Below the pieces are notes generated by a model. That model had not been told where the DNA came from. It saw only the letters and a program-made list of their open reading frames with translations, and searched no databases. A stretch of DNA of 64,000 bases, taken from positions 36,073,331 to 36,137,330 of the forward strand of contig OY804583.1 in NCBI GenBank assembly GCA_963680875.1, written 5' to 3'. Shown in pieces: positions 12,126-25,330 of this stretch. Origin of the DNA: Bathymodiolus brooksi. Lineage: Eukaryota > Mollusca > Bivalvia > Mytilida > Modiolidae. How positions within the stretch are numbered: the stretch's first letter is position 1; every line of letters begins with the position of its first letter. A program made the translations under genes and the position numbers.

Positions 12126-12806
12126 AACTTCCATATACTTGTACAGTGTAAATATGTTGTTTTTTTTAATCTTTGAGGCTCTGCTGTGCGCGCGTGTAAA
12201 TATAGTCCTTAGTGAGATGTCTGCTTGCGGATGTTACTAAGTAACCTGATTGAAGTTGAAGTTGAAGTTGAAAAAGACATTACGGAAGAGTTCGAGAATC
12301 TGCCAAATGAGGAACTAGATAAAAATTTTGTCGAAATTTTACATTGAAGCTCGTACAGAAAGCGGTGGAAGTACAAGAGGCAAGCTTAGTTTCTATTCGG
12401 CATGGAATCAATAGACACTTGAGTGATGCCAAGGACATTATACATGACCCGGATTTTCGTCAATCAGACAAAGTATTTTCAGCAGTTACAACTGACCTGA
12501 AAAAAGAAGGAAAAGGGGGCATTGATCATTACCCACCCATTGAGATAGCAGATTTAAAGAAACTCTATAGTTACTGTGACTGTGAAAATAAAATAAAGCT
12601 GCAAGAAAAGGTTTTTGTTGACTTGATGCTCTATTTTGGGCGAGGAGGTCGAGGAAATATTCATGAACTAAAATTGTCTGACTTTGCTGCTACCTCAGAT
12701 TCTAATGGCAAGATGTATGTGTATATGACCACTGATGAGCTTACCAAGAATCATCGTGATAACGAGAACTCTGCTTCTGCAAGAATGTATGCAAGCCAAG
12801 GGATGG

Positions 12807-13250
12807 TGAGTGTTAAATGTTCATGAAAATCATGTAAAAAATACTAAACAAACTTTTCTTTTTCATTAGCCTAGAGTATTGTATTGAGGAAGTATTTTCA
12901 ATTTCATGCGAAAAAAGATATCTTGCATTTTTATAATTTTAGTAATGGATATTTCGTGTATAATTTTAAGTGGCTGCTGTTGACATCAAAACCTTGTACA
13001 CAATGACAGAAAGGGGGGGAGGGGGGAAGTAGTGAAAATAATGATCTAATGACCAAGTTAACACACACAAAAAAACAAACAAGCAAAAAAAAAACCGCGC
13101 ACACACACACACTAATTACAAAAAAACCCAGCACATATGGTGTCGAAATGGCCATATGCAGAACCCCAATTTACTGCAATATCGATACTTGTATTTTTAT
13201 TTTATACATGTACTTATTGAAATAATAAAAACGTGTATATCTTTTCTCCA
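12807..13250 (+). other. Intron of the KIAA1958-like gene
   Basis: The GTGAGT donor and the pyrimidine-rich TTCTCCAG acceptor bound 444 bp of AT-rich sequence with an (AC)n tract near 13095. Presence of an intron argues that this copy is not a processed pseudogene. The exact donor is uncertain because the joined frame is off by one base. Confidence 0.5.
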
Positions 13251-13685
13251 GATGACTTATGTCCCTTTATGAAGTATGTGAAACACTTGCGTGGTAATAA
13301 ATGTTACCGGTTTTTCCAAAGACCATCAACAAAGCCTAACCTACTCTGGATATATTGGTGAATCCATTAAGCGCAAAATGTCAGACACTCTTTCCGATTA
13401 ATTGCGCATTTCAACTGAGAGTAAACAACAGAAAAGTGTATGTTCCACTGTCGAAGTGGACTCAAAATTACAGCTTGAACCTCTAACCAATTCTGAATTC
13501 AAGGATAATATATTGCCAGAAATGCCAGTTTCTATCGTATCTAATAATGATAAGGAAAATATTCCCACAAACTCTGTCAAAAACATTGACTGTAGGTGGA
13601 ATTATACAGCATCTCAAAGACCGCAAATGCAATTTCCTGCGTTCAATAATTGCTCTAACATTACCATAGACTACAACATAAATTA

Positions 13686-14107
13686 ATTATACTTACCTAC
13701 GTTCTTTAAAAATTGTTTAAAAATGTTACTGAAACTGTGATATTTTATTTGCTAAAATTTTGAAATTGTATTCGTTTTTTCTTAATCAATTTTATTGTTT
13801 TGAAACATTAGAAATGTCAAGCTTTTATAACTGGTGTTTGTTGGCTTGAAGCAGCTACATATAAAAAAGAATAAATGGAAATGTCTAAGAAACAGCAACA
13901 ATTCACATTTTTACTAAAGTTCATAAAGTTACAGTAGATTACAGGACCACTCATTCAATAGAAAACCAGAACAATTATGATGTACTTGATGTAGGTCAGG
14001 AGGATATGGTATTTATCAACTGAGTTACCAAAGAATATGGAAAATGTCTATCAGATAAAACACAATTTTCACCCCAAAATTACACTTAGAATGTGTCATT
14101 TAATAAA
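13686..14107. other. 3' flank of the pseudogene, no gene
   Basis: AT-rich sequence with no recognisable feature lies between the end of the KIAA1958-like tail and the foldback element. Confidence 0.4.
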
Positions 14108-14250
14108 ACAATTGATGACTTTTCATTTCGGTGGACACTAATTTATCAACCCCTTGGAAGTGATGTTCACCTCAGCCGTTGGTTTCGGTGAACATCACTT
14201 CCTCAGGGTTGATAAATCACAGTGTCCACCTTATGAAAGATCATTGATTG
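14108..14250. mobile_element. Foldback element / long hairpin
   Basis: Two arms of about 64 bp (14108-14171 and 14186-14250) are inverted copies separated by about 14 bp. The left arm includes GGTGGACACTAATTTATCAA and GGAAGTGATGTTCACC; the right arm on the minus strand includes GGTGGACACTGTGATTTATC and GGAAGTGATGTTCACC. The outer ends, ATGACTTTTCAT and ATGATCTTTCAT, also pair. It lies between the pseudogene and the satellite array. It is too symmetric to be chance and is probably a foldback MITE. Confidence 0.8.
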
Positions 14251-14254
14251 TATA

Positions 14255-17200
14255 ATGTTTACTGACAGACGACAACATCGACAAACCCAATCATAATACG
14301 ACCATATATAGTGTTTATTGACAAACGAAAACAACAATAAACCCAACCATATTACCACCACATATTGTGATTACTGAATGACGACAACAACAATAAACCC
14401 AATTATAATGCGACCACAGGTTGTGTTTATTGACAGATGACAACGAAGACAAACCCAACCATATTAGGACAACATATTGTGCTGACTGATTGACGACAAC
14501 AACGACAAACGCAACCATAAAACCACATATTGTGCTTAATGACAGAAGACAACAACGACAAACCCAACCATAATACGACCGCATATAGTGGTTACTGACG
14601 GTCGACAACAACAAACCCAACCATAATACGAACACATGTTGTGTTTACTGACGAACGACAACAACAATAAACCCAAGCATAATACGACCACATATTGTGT
14701 TTACTGACTGACGACAATGTACGACAAGCCCAACAATAATGCGACCACTTATTGTGTTTACTGACGGATGACAACGAAGACAAACCCAACCATAATACGA
14801 ACACATATTGTGTTTATTGACTGACAACAACAATAAACCCAATCATAATGCGACCACTAATTGTGTTTATTGACAGATGACAACGAAGACAAACCCAACC
14901 ATATCAGGACAACATATTGTGCTTACTGATTGATGACAACAGCGACAAGCGCAACCATAAAACCACATATTGTGTTTACTGACGAACAACAAAAATAAAC
15001 CCAAGCATAATACGAACGCATATTGTGTTTACTGACGGACGACAACAATAAACCCAACTTTAATACGAACACATATTGTGTTTACTGATGAACGACAACA
15101 AAGAAAAACCCAAACATAATACGAACACATATTGTGTTTCATGACTGACAACATACGACAAAGCCAACCATAATACGACCACATATCGTGTTTACCGAAT
15201 GACGAAATCTGCAAACCCAATCATAATATGACCATATATTGTGTTTGCTGACGAACAACAACAGCAACAACAATAAACCCAACATATTTAGTTTCCTGAC
15301 GAACGACAGCAACGACAAGCCCACCAATAATATAACCACATATTTTGTTTACCTACGAATGACAACAACAATAAACCCAATCATAATACGACCACATATT
15401 GTGTTTACTGATGGCCGACAACATCGACAAATCCAACCATAATACCACCCACATATTGTGTCTACTGACGAACGACAATAAAAATAAACCCAACCATAAT
15501 ACGACCATGTATTGTGTTTACTGACGGAAGACAACAACAACAAACCCTACCATAATACCACCCAAACATAACAGGTTCACGTATTGTTTTACTGACGGAC
15601 GACAGCAAGGACAAATCCAAACTTATTGCGACCACATGTTGTGTTTACTGACCGACAACAACAACGACAAAACCATCCAGAATACGTCCACATATTGTGT
15701 TTACTGAGGGACGACAACAATGACAATTCCAACACTATTGCGACCGCATATTGTGTTTACTGACTGACGATAACAAGGACAAATCCAACCTTATTACGAC
15801 CACATGTTGTGTTTACTGACTGACGACAACAACGACAAACCCAACCTTCATACGTCCATATATTGTTTTACTGACGGAAGACAACAAAGACAAATCCAAC
15901 CTTATTACGACCACATGTTGTGTTTACTGACCGACGACAACAACGACAAAACCATCCAGAATACGTCCACATATTGTGTTTACTGAGGGACGACAACAAT
16001 GACAATTCCAACACTATTGCGACCGCATATTGTGTTTACTGACTGACGATAACAAGGACAAATCCAACCTTATTACGACCACATGTTGTGTTTACTGACT
16101 GACGACAACAACGACAAACCCAACCTTCATACGTCCATATATTGTTTTACTGACGGAAGACAACAAAGACAAATCCAACCTTATTACGACCACATGTTGT
16201 GTTTACTGACTGACGACAACAACGACAAACCCAATCATAATACGAGCATATATTGTGTTTGCTGATGAACGAAAACAACAATAAACCCAACATATGTAGT
16301 TTCCTGACGGACGACAACAACGACAAGCCCAACAATAATACAACCACATATTTTGTCTACCAACGAACGACAACAAAAATAAACCAAATCATAATACGAC
16401 CACATATTGTGTTTACTGACTGAGGACAACATCGACAAACCCAACCATAATATGTCCACATATTGTGTTTACTGACGAACGACAACAACAATAAACCCAA
16501 TCATAACACAACCACATATTGTGTTTACTGACGGACAACAAAAATAAACCTAATCATAATGCGACAACAAATTGTGTTTATTGACAGATGACAACGAAGA
16601 CAAACCCAACCATATTAGGACAGCATATTGTGCTTACTGATTGATGACAACAACGACAAGCGCAACCATGATACGACCGTATATTTTGTTTACTGACGAA
16701 CGACAGCAACAATACACCCAACCATAATACGACCGCATATTTTGTTTACTAACGAACGACAGCAACAATAAACCCAACCATAATACGACCACATATTTTG
16801 TTTACTGACGAACGAGAGCAACAATAAACTAAATTATAATACGACCACATATTGTGTTTACTGACAGATGACAACGAAGACAAACCCAACCATAATACGA
16901 ACACATATTGTGTTTACTGACTGACGACAACATACGACAAAGCCAACCATAATACGACCACATATCGTGTTTACTGAATGACGACATCGACAAACTCAAT
17001 CATAATACGAGCATATATTGTGTTTGTTGATGAACGAAAACAACAATAAACCCAACATATGTAGTTTCCTGAAGGACGACAACAACGACAAGCCCAACAA
17101 TAATACAACCACCTATTTTGTTTACCTACGAACGACAACAACAATGAAACGAATCATAATACGACCACATATTGTGTTTACTGACTGAGAACAACATCGA

Positions 17201-20200
17201 CAAATCCAACCATGATATGTCCACATATTGTGTTTATTGACGAACAACAACAACAATAAACCCAATCATAACACAACCACATATTGTGTTTACTGAAGGA
17301 CGATAACAACAATAAACCCAACCATATTACCACTACATATTGTGATTACTGAATGACGACAACAACAATAAACCCAATCATAATGCGACAACAAATTGTG
17401 TTTATTGACAGATGACAACAAGACAAACCCAACCATATTAGGACAACATATTGTGATTACTGACGAACGACAACAACAATAAACTCAAGCATAATACGAC
17501 CACATATTGTGTTTACTGACGAACGACAACAAAGACAAGCCCAACCATAATACGACCACATATTGTGATTACTGACGAACGACAACAACAATAAACCCAA
17601 GCATAATACGACCACATGTTGTGTTTACTGATGGACGACAACAACAATAAACCCAAGCATAATACGACCACATATTGTGTTTACTGACGAACGACAACAA
17701 AGACAAGCCCAACCATAATACGACAACATATTGTGATTACTGACGAACGACAACAACAATAAACCCAAGCATAATACGACCACATATTGTGTTTACTGAC
17801 GAACGACAACAAAGACAAGCCCAACCATAATACGACCACATATTGTGATTACTGACGAACGACAACAACAATAAACCCAAGCATAATACGACCACATGTT
17901 TTGTTTACTGACGAACGAGAGCAACAATAAACCCAACCATAATACGACCACATATTGTGTTTACTGACGAACGACAGCAACAATAAACTAAATTATAATA
18001 CGACCACATATTGTGTTTACTTACAGATGACAACGAAGACAAACCCAACCATAATACGAACACATATTGTGTTTACTGACTGACGACAACATACGACAAA
18101 GCCAACCATAATACGACCACATATCGTGTTTACTGAATGACGACATCGACAAACCCAATCATAATACGAGCATATATTGTGTTTGTTGATGAACGAAAAC
18201 AACAATAAACCCAACATATGTAGTTTCCTGAAGGACGACAACAACGACAAGCCCAACAATAATACAACCACCTATTTTGTTTACCTACGAACGACAACAA
18301 CAATAAAACGAATCATAATACGACCACATATTGTGTTTACTGACTGAGAACAACATCGACAAACCCAACCATGATATGTCCACATATTGTGTTTATTGAC
18401 GAACAACAACAACAATAAACCCAATCATAACACAACCACATATTGTGTTTACTGAAGGACGATAACAACAATAAACCCAACCATATTACCACCACATATT
18501 GTGATTACTGAATGACGACAACAACAATAAACCCAATCATAATGCGACAACAAATTATGTTTATTGACAGATGACAACGAAGACAAACCCAACCATATTA
18601 TGACAACATATTGTGATTACTGACGAACGACAACAACAATAAACCCAAGCATAATGCGACCGCATATTGTGTTTACTGACGAACGACAACAAAGACAAGC
18701 CCAACCATAATACGACCACATATTGTGATTACTGACGAACGACAACAACAATAAACCCAAGCATAATACGACCACATGTTGTGTTTACTGATGGACGACA
18801 ACAACAATAAACCCAAGCATAATACGACCACATATTGTATTTACTGACGAACGACAACAAAGACAAGCCCAACCATAATACGACCACATATTGTGATTAC
18901 TGACGAACGACAACAACAATAAACCCAAGCATAATAAGACCACATGTTGTGTTTACTGATGGACGACAACAACAATAAACCCAAGCATAATACGACCACA
19001 TATTGTGTTTACTGACGAACGACAACAAAGACAAGCCCAACCATAATACGACCACATATTGTGATTACTGACGAACGACAACAACAATAAACCCAAGCAT
19101 AATACGACCACATATTGTGTTTACTGACGAACGACAACAAAGACAAGCCCAACCATAATACGAAAACATATTGTGTTTACTAACTGACAACAACATACGA
19201 CAAAGCCAACCATAATACGACCACATATCGTGTTTACCGAAAAACGACATCGACAAACCCGATCATAATACTACCATATATTATGTTTGCTGACGAACAA
19301 CAACAACAATAAGCCCTACATATTTAGTTTCCTCACGGACGACAACAACGACAAGCCCAACAATAATACAACCACATATTTTGTTTACCAACGAACGACA
19401 ACAACAATAAACCCAATCATAATACGACCACATATTGTGTTTACTGACTGAGCATAACATACAACAAAGCCAACCATAATACGACCACATATTGTGTTTA
19501 CTGATGGACGACAACATCGACAAACCCAACCATAATACCACCACATATTGTGTCTACTGACGAACGATAACAAAAATAAACCCAACCATAATACGACCAT
19601 GTATTGTGTTTACTGACGGAAGACAAAAACAACAAACCCAATCATAATACCACCAGATATTGTGTTTACTAACAGACAACAACGATAAACCCATATACGA
19701 CCACATATTTTCCTTTACTGACAGATGACAACGAAGACAAACCCAACCATAATACCGGTATGACCATGCATTGTGCTTCCTAACCGACGACAGCAACGAC
19801 TAACCCAACCATAATACGTCCATATATTGTGTTTACTGACGGATGACAACAACTACAAACACAACCATAATACGTCCACATATTGTGTTTACTGACGGAA
19901 GACAACAACGACAAATTCAACCTTATTACGACTTCATGTTTTGTGTACTGACCGACGACAACAACGACAAACCCAACCATAATACGTCCGCATATTGTGT
20001 TTACTGACGGACGACAACAACGACAAATCCAACCTTATTACGACTACTTGCTGCGTTTACTGACTGAGGACAAGGCCAAACCCAACCATAATATGACCAT
20101 ATATTGTGCTTACTAATGGACGACAACAACGATAAATCTAACATTACGAACACATGCTTGTTTACTGACCGACGACAACAACGACAAATCTAACCATAAT

Positions 20201-23200
20201 ACGTCCATATATTGTTTTACTGACGGACGACAACAAGGACAAATCCAACCTTATAACGACCACATGTTCTGTTTACTGACCGACAACAACAACAAACTCA
20301 ACCATAATACGACCACATATTGTGCTTACTGACAAACGAAAACAACGAAAAAGCCAAGCATAATACGTCCACATATTGTGTTTACTGACGGACGACAACA
20401 ATGACAAGTCCAACCCTATTGCGACCACACATTATGTTACTGACTGACGACATCAACTACCAACCCAACCATAATACGACCACACATTATGTTTACTGCC
20501 AGACGACAACAACGACAAACCCAACCCTAAAACCACCACATATTGTGCTTACTGACGGACGACAACAACGATTAATCCAACCTTATTACGACCACATATT
20601 GTGTTTACTGACAAATGAGAACGAAGACAAGCCCAACCATAATACGACCACATATTGTGTTTACTGCTTGATGACAACAACTAGAAAGCCAACCATCATG
20701 CCACCACATATTGTGTTTACTGACGGACGACAACAATGATAAACCCAACCATGATACGTCAACATGTTGTGTTTACTGACGGACGACACAAACGACAAAT
20801 CCCACCTTATTACGGTCGCATGTTTTGTGTACTGACTGACGACAGCAACGACAAACACGACCATAATACGTCTACATTTTGTGTTTACTGACGGACGACA
20901 ACAACGACAAACCAAACCTTAATACGACCACATATTGTGTTTACTGACAAACGACAACAACGACAAAACCAACCATAATACGACCACATGTTGTGCTTAC
21001 TGACGGAAGACAACAACGAGAAACCCAATATAACACGTCCACATATTGGTTTTTACTGACACAAGACAACAACGACAAATCCAACCTATTATGATCACAT
21101 ATTGTGTTTACCGACTGATGAAAGCGAAGACAAAACCAACCATAATACCACCACATATTGTGTTTACTGACGGAAGACAACAACGAGAAACCCAAATATA
21201 ACACGTCCACATATTGGTTTTTACTGACACAAGACAACAACGACAAATCCATCCTTATTATGATCACATATTGTGTTTACGGACTGATGAAAACGAAGAC
21301 AAAACCAACCATAATACGTGCACATATTGTCTTTACTGACGGGCGACAACAACGACAAAACCAACCATAATACGTCCACATATTGATTTTTACTGACGGA
21401 CGACAACAACAGTAAACCCAATCATAATACGAACACACATTATGTTTACTGACGGACGACAACAGCGACCAACACAACCATAATACGTCCACATATTGAG
21501 TTTACTGACGGACGACAACAACAACAACAACAACAAATCCAACCTTATTACGACCACATGTTTTGTGTAATGACCGACGACAACAACCATAAACCCAACC
21601 ATAATAGGTCTGCATATTGTGTCTACTGACGGACAAATCCAACCTGATTACAACCACATGGTGTGTTTACTGATCGACGACAACAACGACAAACCCAACC
21701 ATAATACGTCCACATATTGTGTTTACTGACGGTCAACAACAACGACAAATCCAACCTGATTACTACCAGATATTTTGTTTACTGACTGACGACAGCAACG
21801 ACAAACCCAACCATAATAGGACAAAATATTGTGTTTATTGAAGGACAACAACAACAACAAACCCAACAATAATACGATCACATATCGTGTTTACTGATGG
21901 ACGAACAACAGTGACAAATCCAACCTTATTACGACCACATATTGTGTTTACTGACAAATGAGAACAAAGACAAGCTTAACCATAATATGACCACATATTG
22001 TGTTTACTGACAAATGAGAACAAAGACAATCTTAACCATAATATGACCACATATTGTGTTTACTAACAAATGAGAACAAAGACAATCTTAACCATAATAT
22101 GACCACATATTATGTTTACTGATTGATGACAACAACAACAAAGCCAACCATTATAACACCACATATTGTGTTTACTGACGGACGACAACAACGACAAACC
22201 CAATCATAATGCGTCCACATATTTTGTTTACTGACAAATGAGAATAAAGACAAGCTTAACCATAATATGACCACATAATGTGTTTACTGACGGACGACAA
22301 CAACGACAAACCCAACCATAATACGTCCACATATTGTGTTTACTGACAAATGAGAACAAAGAAAAGCTTAACCATAATACGACCACATATTGTGTTTACT
22401 GATTGATGACAACAACGAAACACCGAACCATAATACGACCACATATTGTGTTAATTGACAAACGACAACAACGACACAGTCAATCATATTACGACCACAT
22501 ATTGTGTTTACTGAAAGATGACAATAACAATAAACCCAATCATAATACGACCACACATTATGCTTACTGACAGACGACAACAACGACAAACCCAACCATA
22601 ATACCACCACATATTGTGTTTACTGACGGACGAAAACAACGACAAACCCAACCATAAAACGTACACCTATTGGTTTTTACTGACAGACGACAACGACAAA
22701 TTCAACCTTATTACGACCACATATTTTGTTTACTGATTGATGACAACAACGACAAACCCAACCATAATACGACCACATATTGTGTTTACTGACGGACGAC
22801 AACAACGACAAACCCAACCATAATACCACCACATATTGTGTTTACTGACGGACGAAAACAACGACAAACCCAACCATAACACGTACACCTATTGGTTTTT
22901 ACTGACAGACGACAACGACAAATCCAACCTTATTACGAGCACATATTTTGTGTACTGACCGACGACAACAACGACACACCCAACCATAATTCGACTGCAT
23001 ATTGTGTTTACTAACGGACGACAACATCGACAAATCCAACCTGATTACGACCACTTGGTGTGTTTGCTGATAGACGACAACAACGACAAACCCAACCATA
23101 ATGCGTCCTCATATTCTGTTTACTGACGGACGACAACAACAACAAATCCAACACTATTACGACCACATATTGTGTTTACTCACAGATGACAACGAAGACA

Positions 23201-24305
23201 AACCCAACCATAATACGACCACTCATTGTGTTTACTGACTGGTGACAACAACTACAAACCCAAGCATAATACGACCACATATTGGTTTTTTGACGGTCAA
23301 CAAGGACAAACCCAACCATAAAACGACCACATATTGTGTTTATTGACTGACGACAATCATAATACGACTACATATTGTGCGTACTGACTGACGACAACAA
23401 AGACAAACCTAACCATAATACGACCACATAATGTGTTTACTGACAGATAACATCGAAGACAGACCCAACCATAATATAACCACATATTGTGTTGGCTGAT
23501 GAAAACGACAAAGCCAACCATAATACCACCTCATATTGTGTTTACTGACAGACGACAACAACGATAGCCCCAACCATAATACGACCACATTTTGTCTTTA
23601 CTGACGGACGACAATAACAAACCCAACCATAATACCATTACATATTGTGCTTACTGACAGACGACAACGACAAACCCAACCCTAATATGACCATATATTG
23701 TGTTTATTGACGGACGACAAGAACAACAAACCCAACCATAATACGACCACATATTATGTTTACAGACAAACGACAACAACGACAAACCCAACCATAATAA
23801 ACCACATATTGTGTTTACTGATAGACGACAACAAGGATAAATCCAACCTTACTACGACCACATATTGTATTTACTGACTGACGACAACGACAAACCCAAC
23901 AATAATACGACCACATGTTGTGCTTACTGACTGTCGACAACAACGATAAACCCAACCATAATACCACTACATAGTGTGCTTACTGACGAACGACAACAAC
24001 AATAAACCCAATCATAATACGACCACATATTATGTTTACAGACAGACGACAACAACAACAAACCCAACCATAATAGACCACATATTGTGTTTACTGACGG
24101 ACGATAACAACGACAAATCCAACCATAATACCACCACATATTGTGTTTACTGACGAACGACAACAAGAAACCCAATCATAACACGACCACATATTGTGTT
24201 TACTAACGGACGACAACAAAGACAACCCTAGCCATGATACGACCACATATTGTGTTTACTGAATGAAGACATCAACAAACCCAGTCATAAAACTACCACA
24301 TATTG
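14255..24305 (+). repeat. 56-bp satellite, main array (about 180 monomers)
   Basis: The monomer of about 56 bp contains ACCACATATTGTGTTTACTG, then ACGGACGACAACAACGACAA, then ACCCAACCATAATACG. All monomers point the same way. The plus strand is strongly A/C-biased. Variation lies mostly in the ACAAC tract and in the CGGA/CGAA/TGA positions. Higher-order repeats occur: a 5-mer near 15800-16270 (about 280 bp), a dimer over 17460-19160 (112 bp), and a duplicated block of about 1.16 kb (16980 and 18140). Open frames encoding YYGWVCRCC-like peptides on the minus strand come from the repeat and shift frame each monomer, because 56 is not a multiple of 3. Confidence 0.97.
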
Positions 24306-24639
24306 CGGTCATATGAAACATGATGTAAAGAAACATTCCTACAATTACCAATGTCATGTCATGTTATTTTGAAGTGGGTTTTTTTACATGTCAGCCAATC
24401 AGAATTATATTCGAGTTTAGATTCATATCAAACCAGACAGTTTAAAATCATTCCTGCAAAGTTTGATTGAATCTGTGTCAACGATTCAGATTAGAAGATT
24501 AAATATGAAACGGGTACATGAGAAAACAACAGATAATTACAAACGACAACATCCATGACACTCTAGATTAGGTTGTCTGGGATGATCATGACAAAGAGAC
24601 GGAAGACAGATGCCAAGTGATTGTGTGCATCAATTTGTT

Positions 24640-25330
24640 AAAAAAACATATGCTCACCCTTCCAGAGTACCTGGGATCACCTGCGGCTTTTAGTGAGGTC
24701 GATTTTAAACGGTGTAATGTTTCGTAGTTCATTGTTTGTCCTTTTGTTTATTTTCTTTTGACATTTTTTGTCTGTCCTTCTTCGAATTACGGCTAATGGT
24801 ATCTTTATTTTCTTTTAAATATTATGTATAATGTTCAAGAATATAATATTCTTTATAATAATGACGTTCTCGCGTTGTAGGGGCCCGGGTGGCTCAATGA
24901 GTTAGGTCGTTTGATATAACAGCTCATACAAGCCTATCACCAATACGGCGTGGGTTAGCGCCCAGCTTTGTAAATTACAAAAAAGGTGCACTCGACTCGC
25001 AGCCGAATGTGATAAAGTTTACCAGTTCCTTGCCCAGGGTTCTCCGGCTTCCTCCACCACTAAAACTGGTCGCCATGATATGGCTGAAACCTTGCTGAAA
25101 GTGTTGTTAAAACACCAAAGAAAATCAATCAATCAAATCCCGTGTTGTATGTGAGGGTTTACATTTCACTCGCATGAAGAAAGCACTTACGAACAAGCAT
25201 TACTGCATTTTTTCACTAAGGGTGATAGATTTCGTCCTATGCAACTAGCTTAACCACGCCACTTCTTTTTGAGGTGTATTTACCTAGCAGGAAAGTGAAT
25301 GGTAATGTATTTGTTTGTTAGTAGAGTCGA
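24640..25330. repeat. Dispersed repeat R2, copy 1 (interrupted by SINE)
   Basis: Sequence from about 24690 to 24870, and again from 25141 to 25330, matches 36690-36985 base for base with moderate divergence (for example GTGAGGGTTTACATTTCACT against GTGAGGGTTGACATTTTACT). The 36.7-kb copy has no SINE, so it shows the empty site. R2 ends in the unit that is amplified at 25315-26850. Confidence 0.75.
24880..25140 (+). mobile_element. tRNA-derived SINE, full length
   Basis: The head has pol III box A-like TGGCTCAATGAGTTAGG and a box B remnant near GTGGGTTAGCGCCC (GGGTTCGCGCC in the copy at 34.4 kb). A body follows with GTGCACTCGACTCGCAGCCG, CTGGTCGCCATGATATGGCT and the tail ending AATCAATCAATCAAAT. 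Flanks CGCGTTGTA (24871-24879) and CGTGTTGTA (25141-25149) are a near-perfect 9-bp target duplication. It resembles tRNA-derived V-SINE-type elements such as RUDI described from molluscs, but that match was not tested. Confidence 0.85.

Larger units (their letters stand above)
9099..12269 (+). mobile_element. 5'-truncated CR1/Jockey-like LINE in the KIAA1958-like gene
   Basis: A non-LTR retrotransposon is flanked by the 7-bp target duplication GAAAAAG (9092-9098 and 12270-12276). Removing it rejoins the host reading frame as LREK-DITEEFENLPN. The left end begins inside the endonuclease domain, so it is 5'-truncated. The right end finishes in (TTGAAG)n, a microsatellite-type tail as in CR1-like elements rather than poly-A. 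It carries a 298-bp MITE at 10458-10755. Clade assignment is by eye from the C-terminal region. Confidence 0.9.
8935..13685 (+). pseudogene. KIAA1958-like / DUF3504 (Crypton-type recombinase) gene, disrupted
   Basis: Translation from ATG 8935 gives MNEAASSVEPEVKTRFSTVD and a frame that, after a one-base slip in an A-run near 9037, reads SALRTFRSYLREK up to 9098. There a LINE (9099-12269) interrupts it. Coding resumes at 12277 with DITEEFENLPNEELDK, has one more base slip near 12370, then reads SIRHGINRHLSDAKDIIHD, HYPPIEIADLKKLYSYCD and KVFVDLMLYFGRGGRGNIHE to a donor at about 12806 (ATG|GTGAGT). An acceptor at 13250 (TTCTCCAG) opens an exon with LCPFMKYVKHLRGNKCYRFF. The catalytic C-terminal part of the tyrosine-recombinase-like fold is deleted between PSTKPNLLW and IKRKMSDTLSD. 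After a TAA the old C-terminal tail remains open to 13685. The family derives from Crypton transposons (also ZMYM2 and QRICH1). Function is lost here. Confidence 0.8.

Noticed and set aside
14315..24175. Many 60-110 residue open frames in the satellite with Cys/Trp-rich peptides such as KHNMWSYYGWVCRCC
   Set aside because: They follow the 56-bp repeat and change frame each monomer, with no start context, splice signals or conservation of frame. They are by-products of the satellite.
14255..24305. CRISPR-like appearance of regular 56-bp repeats
   Set aside because: There are no unique spacers between constant repeats. The whole unit repeats head to tail, the context is eukaryotic and no cas genes are present.
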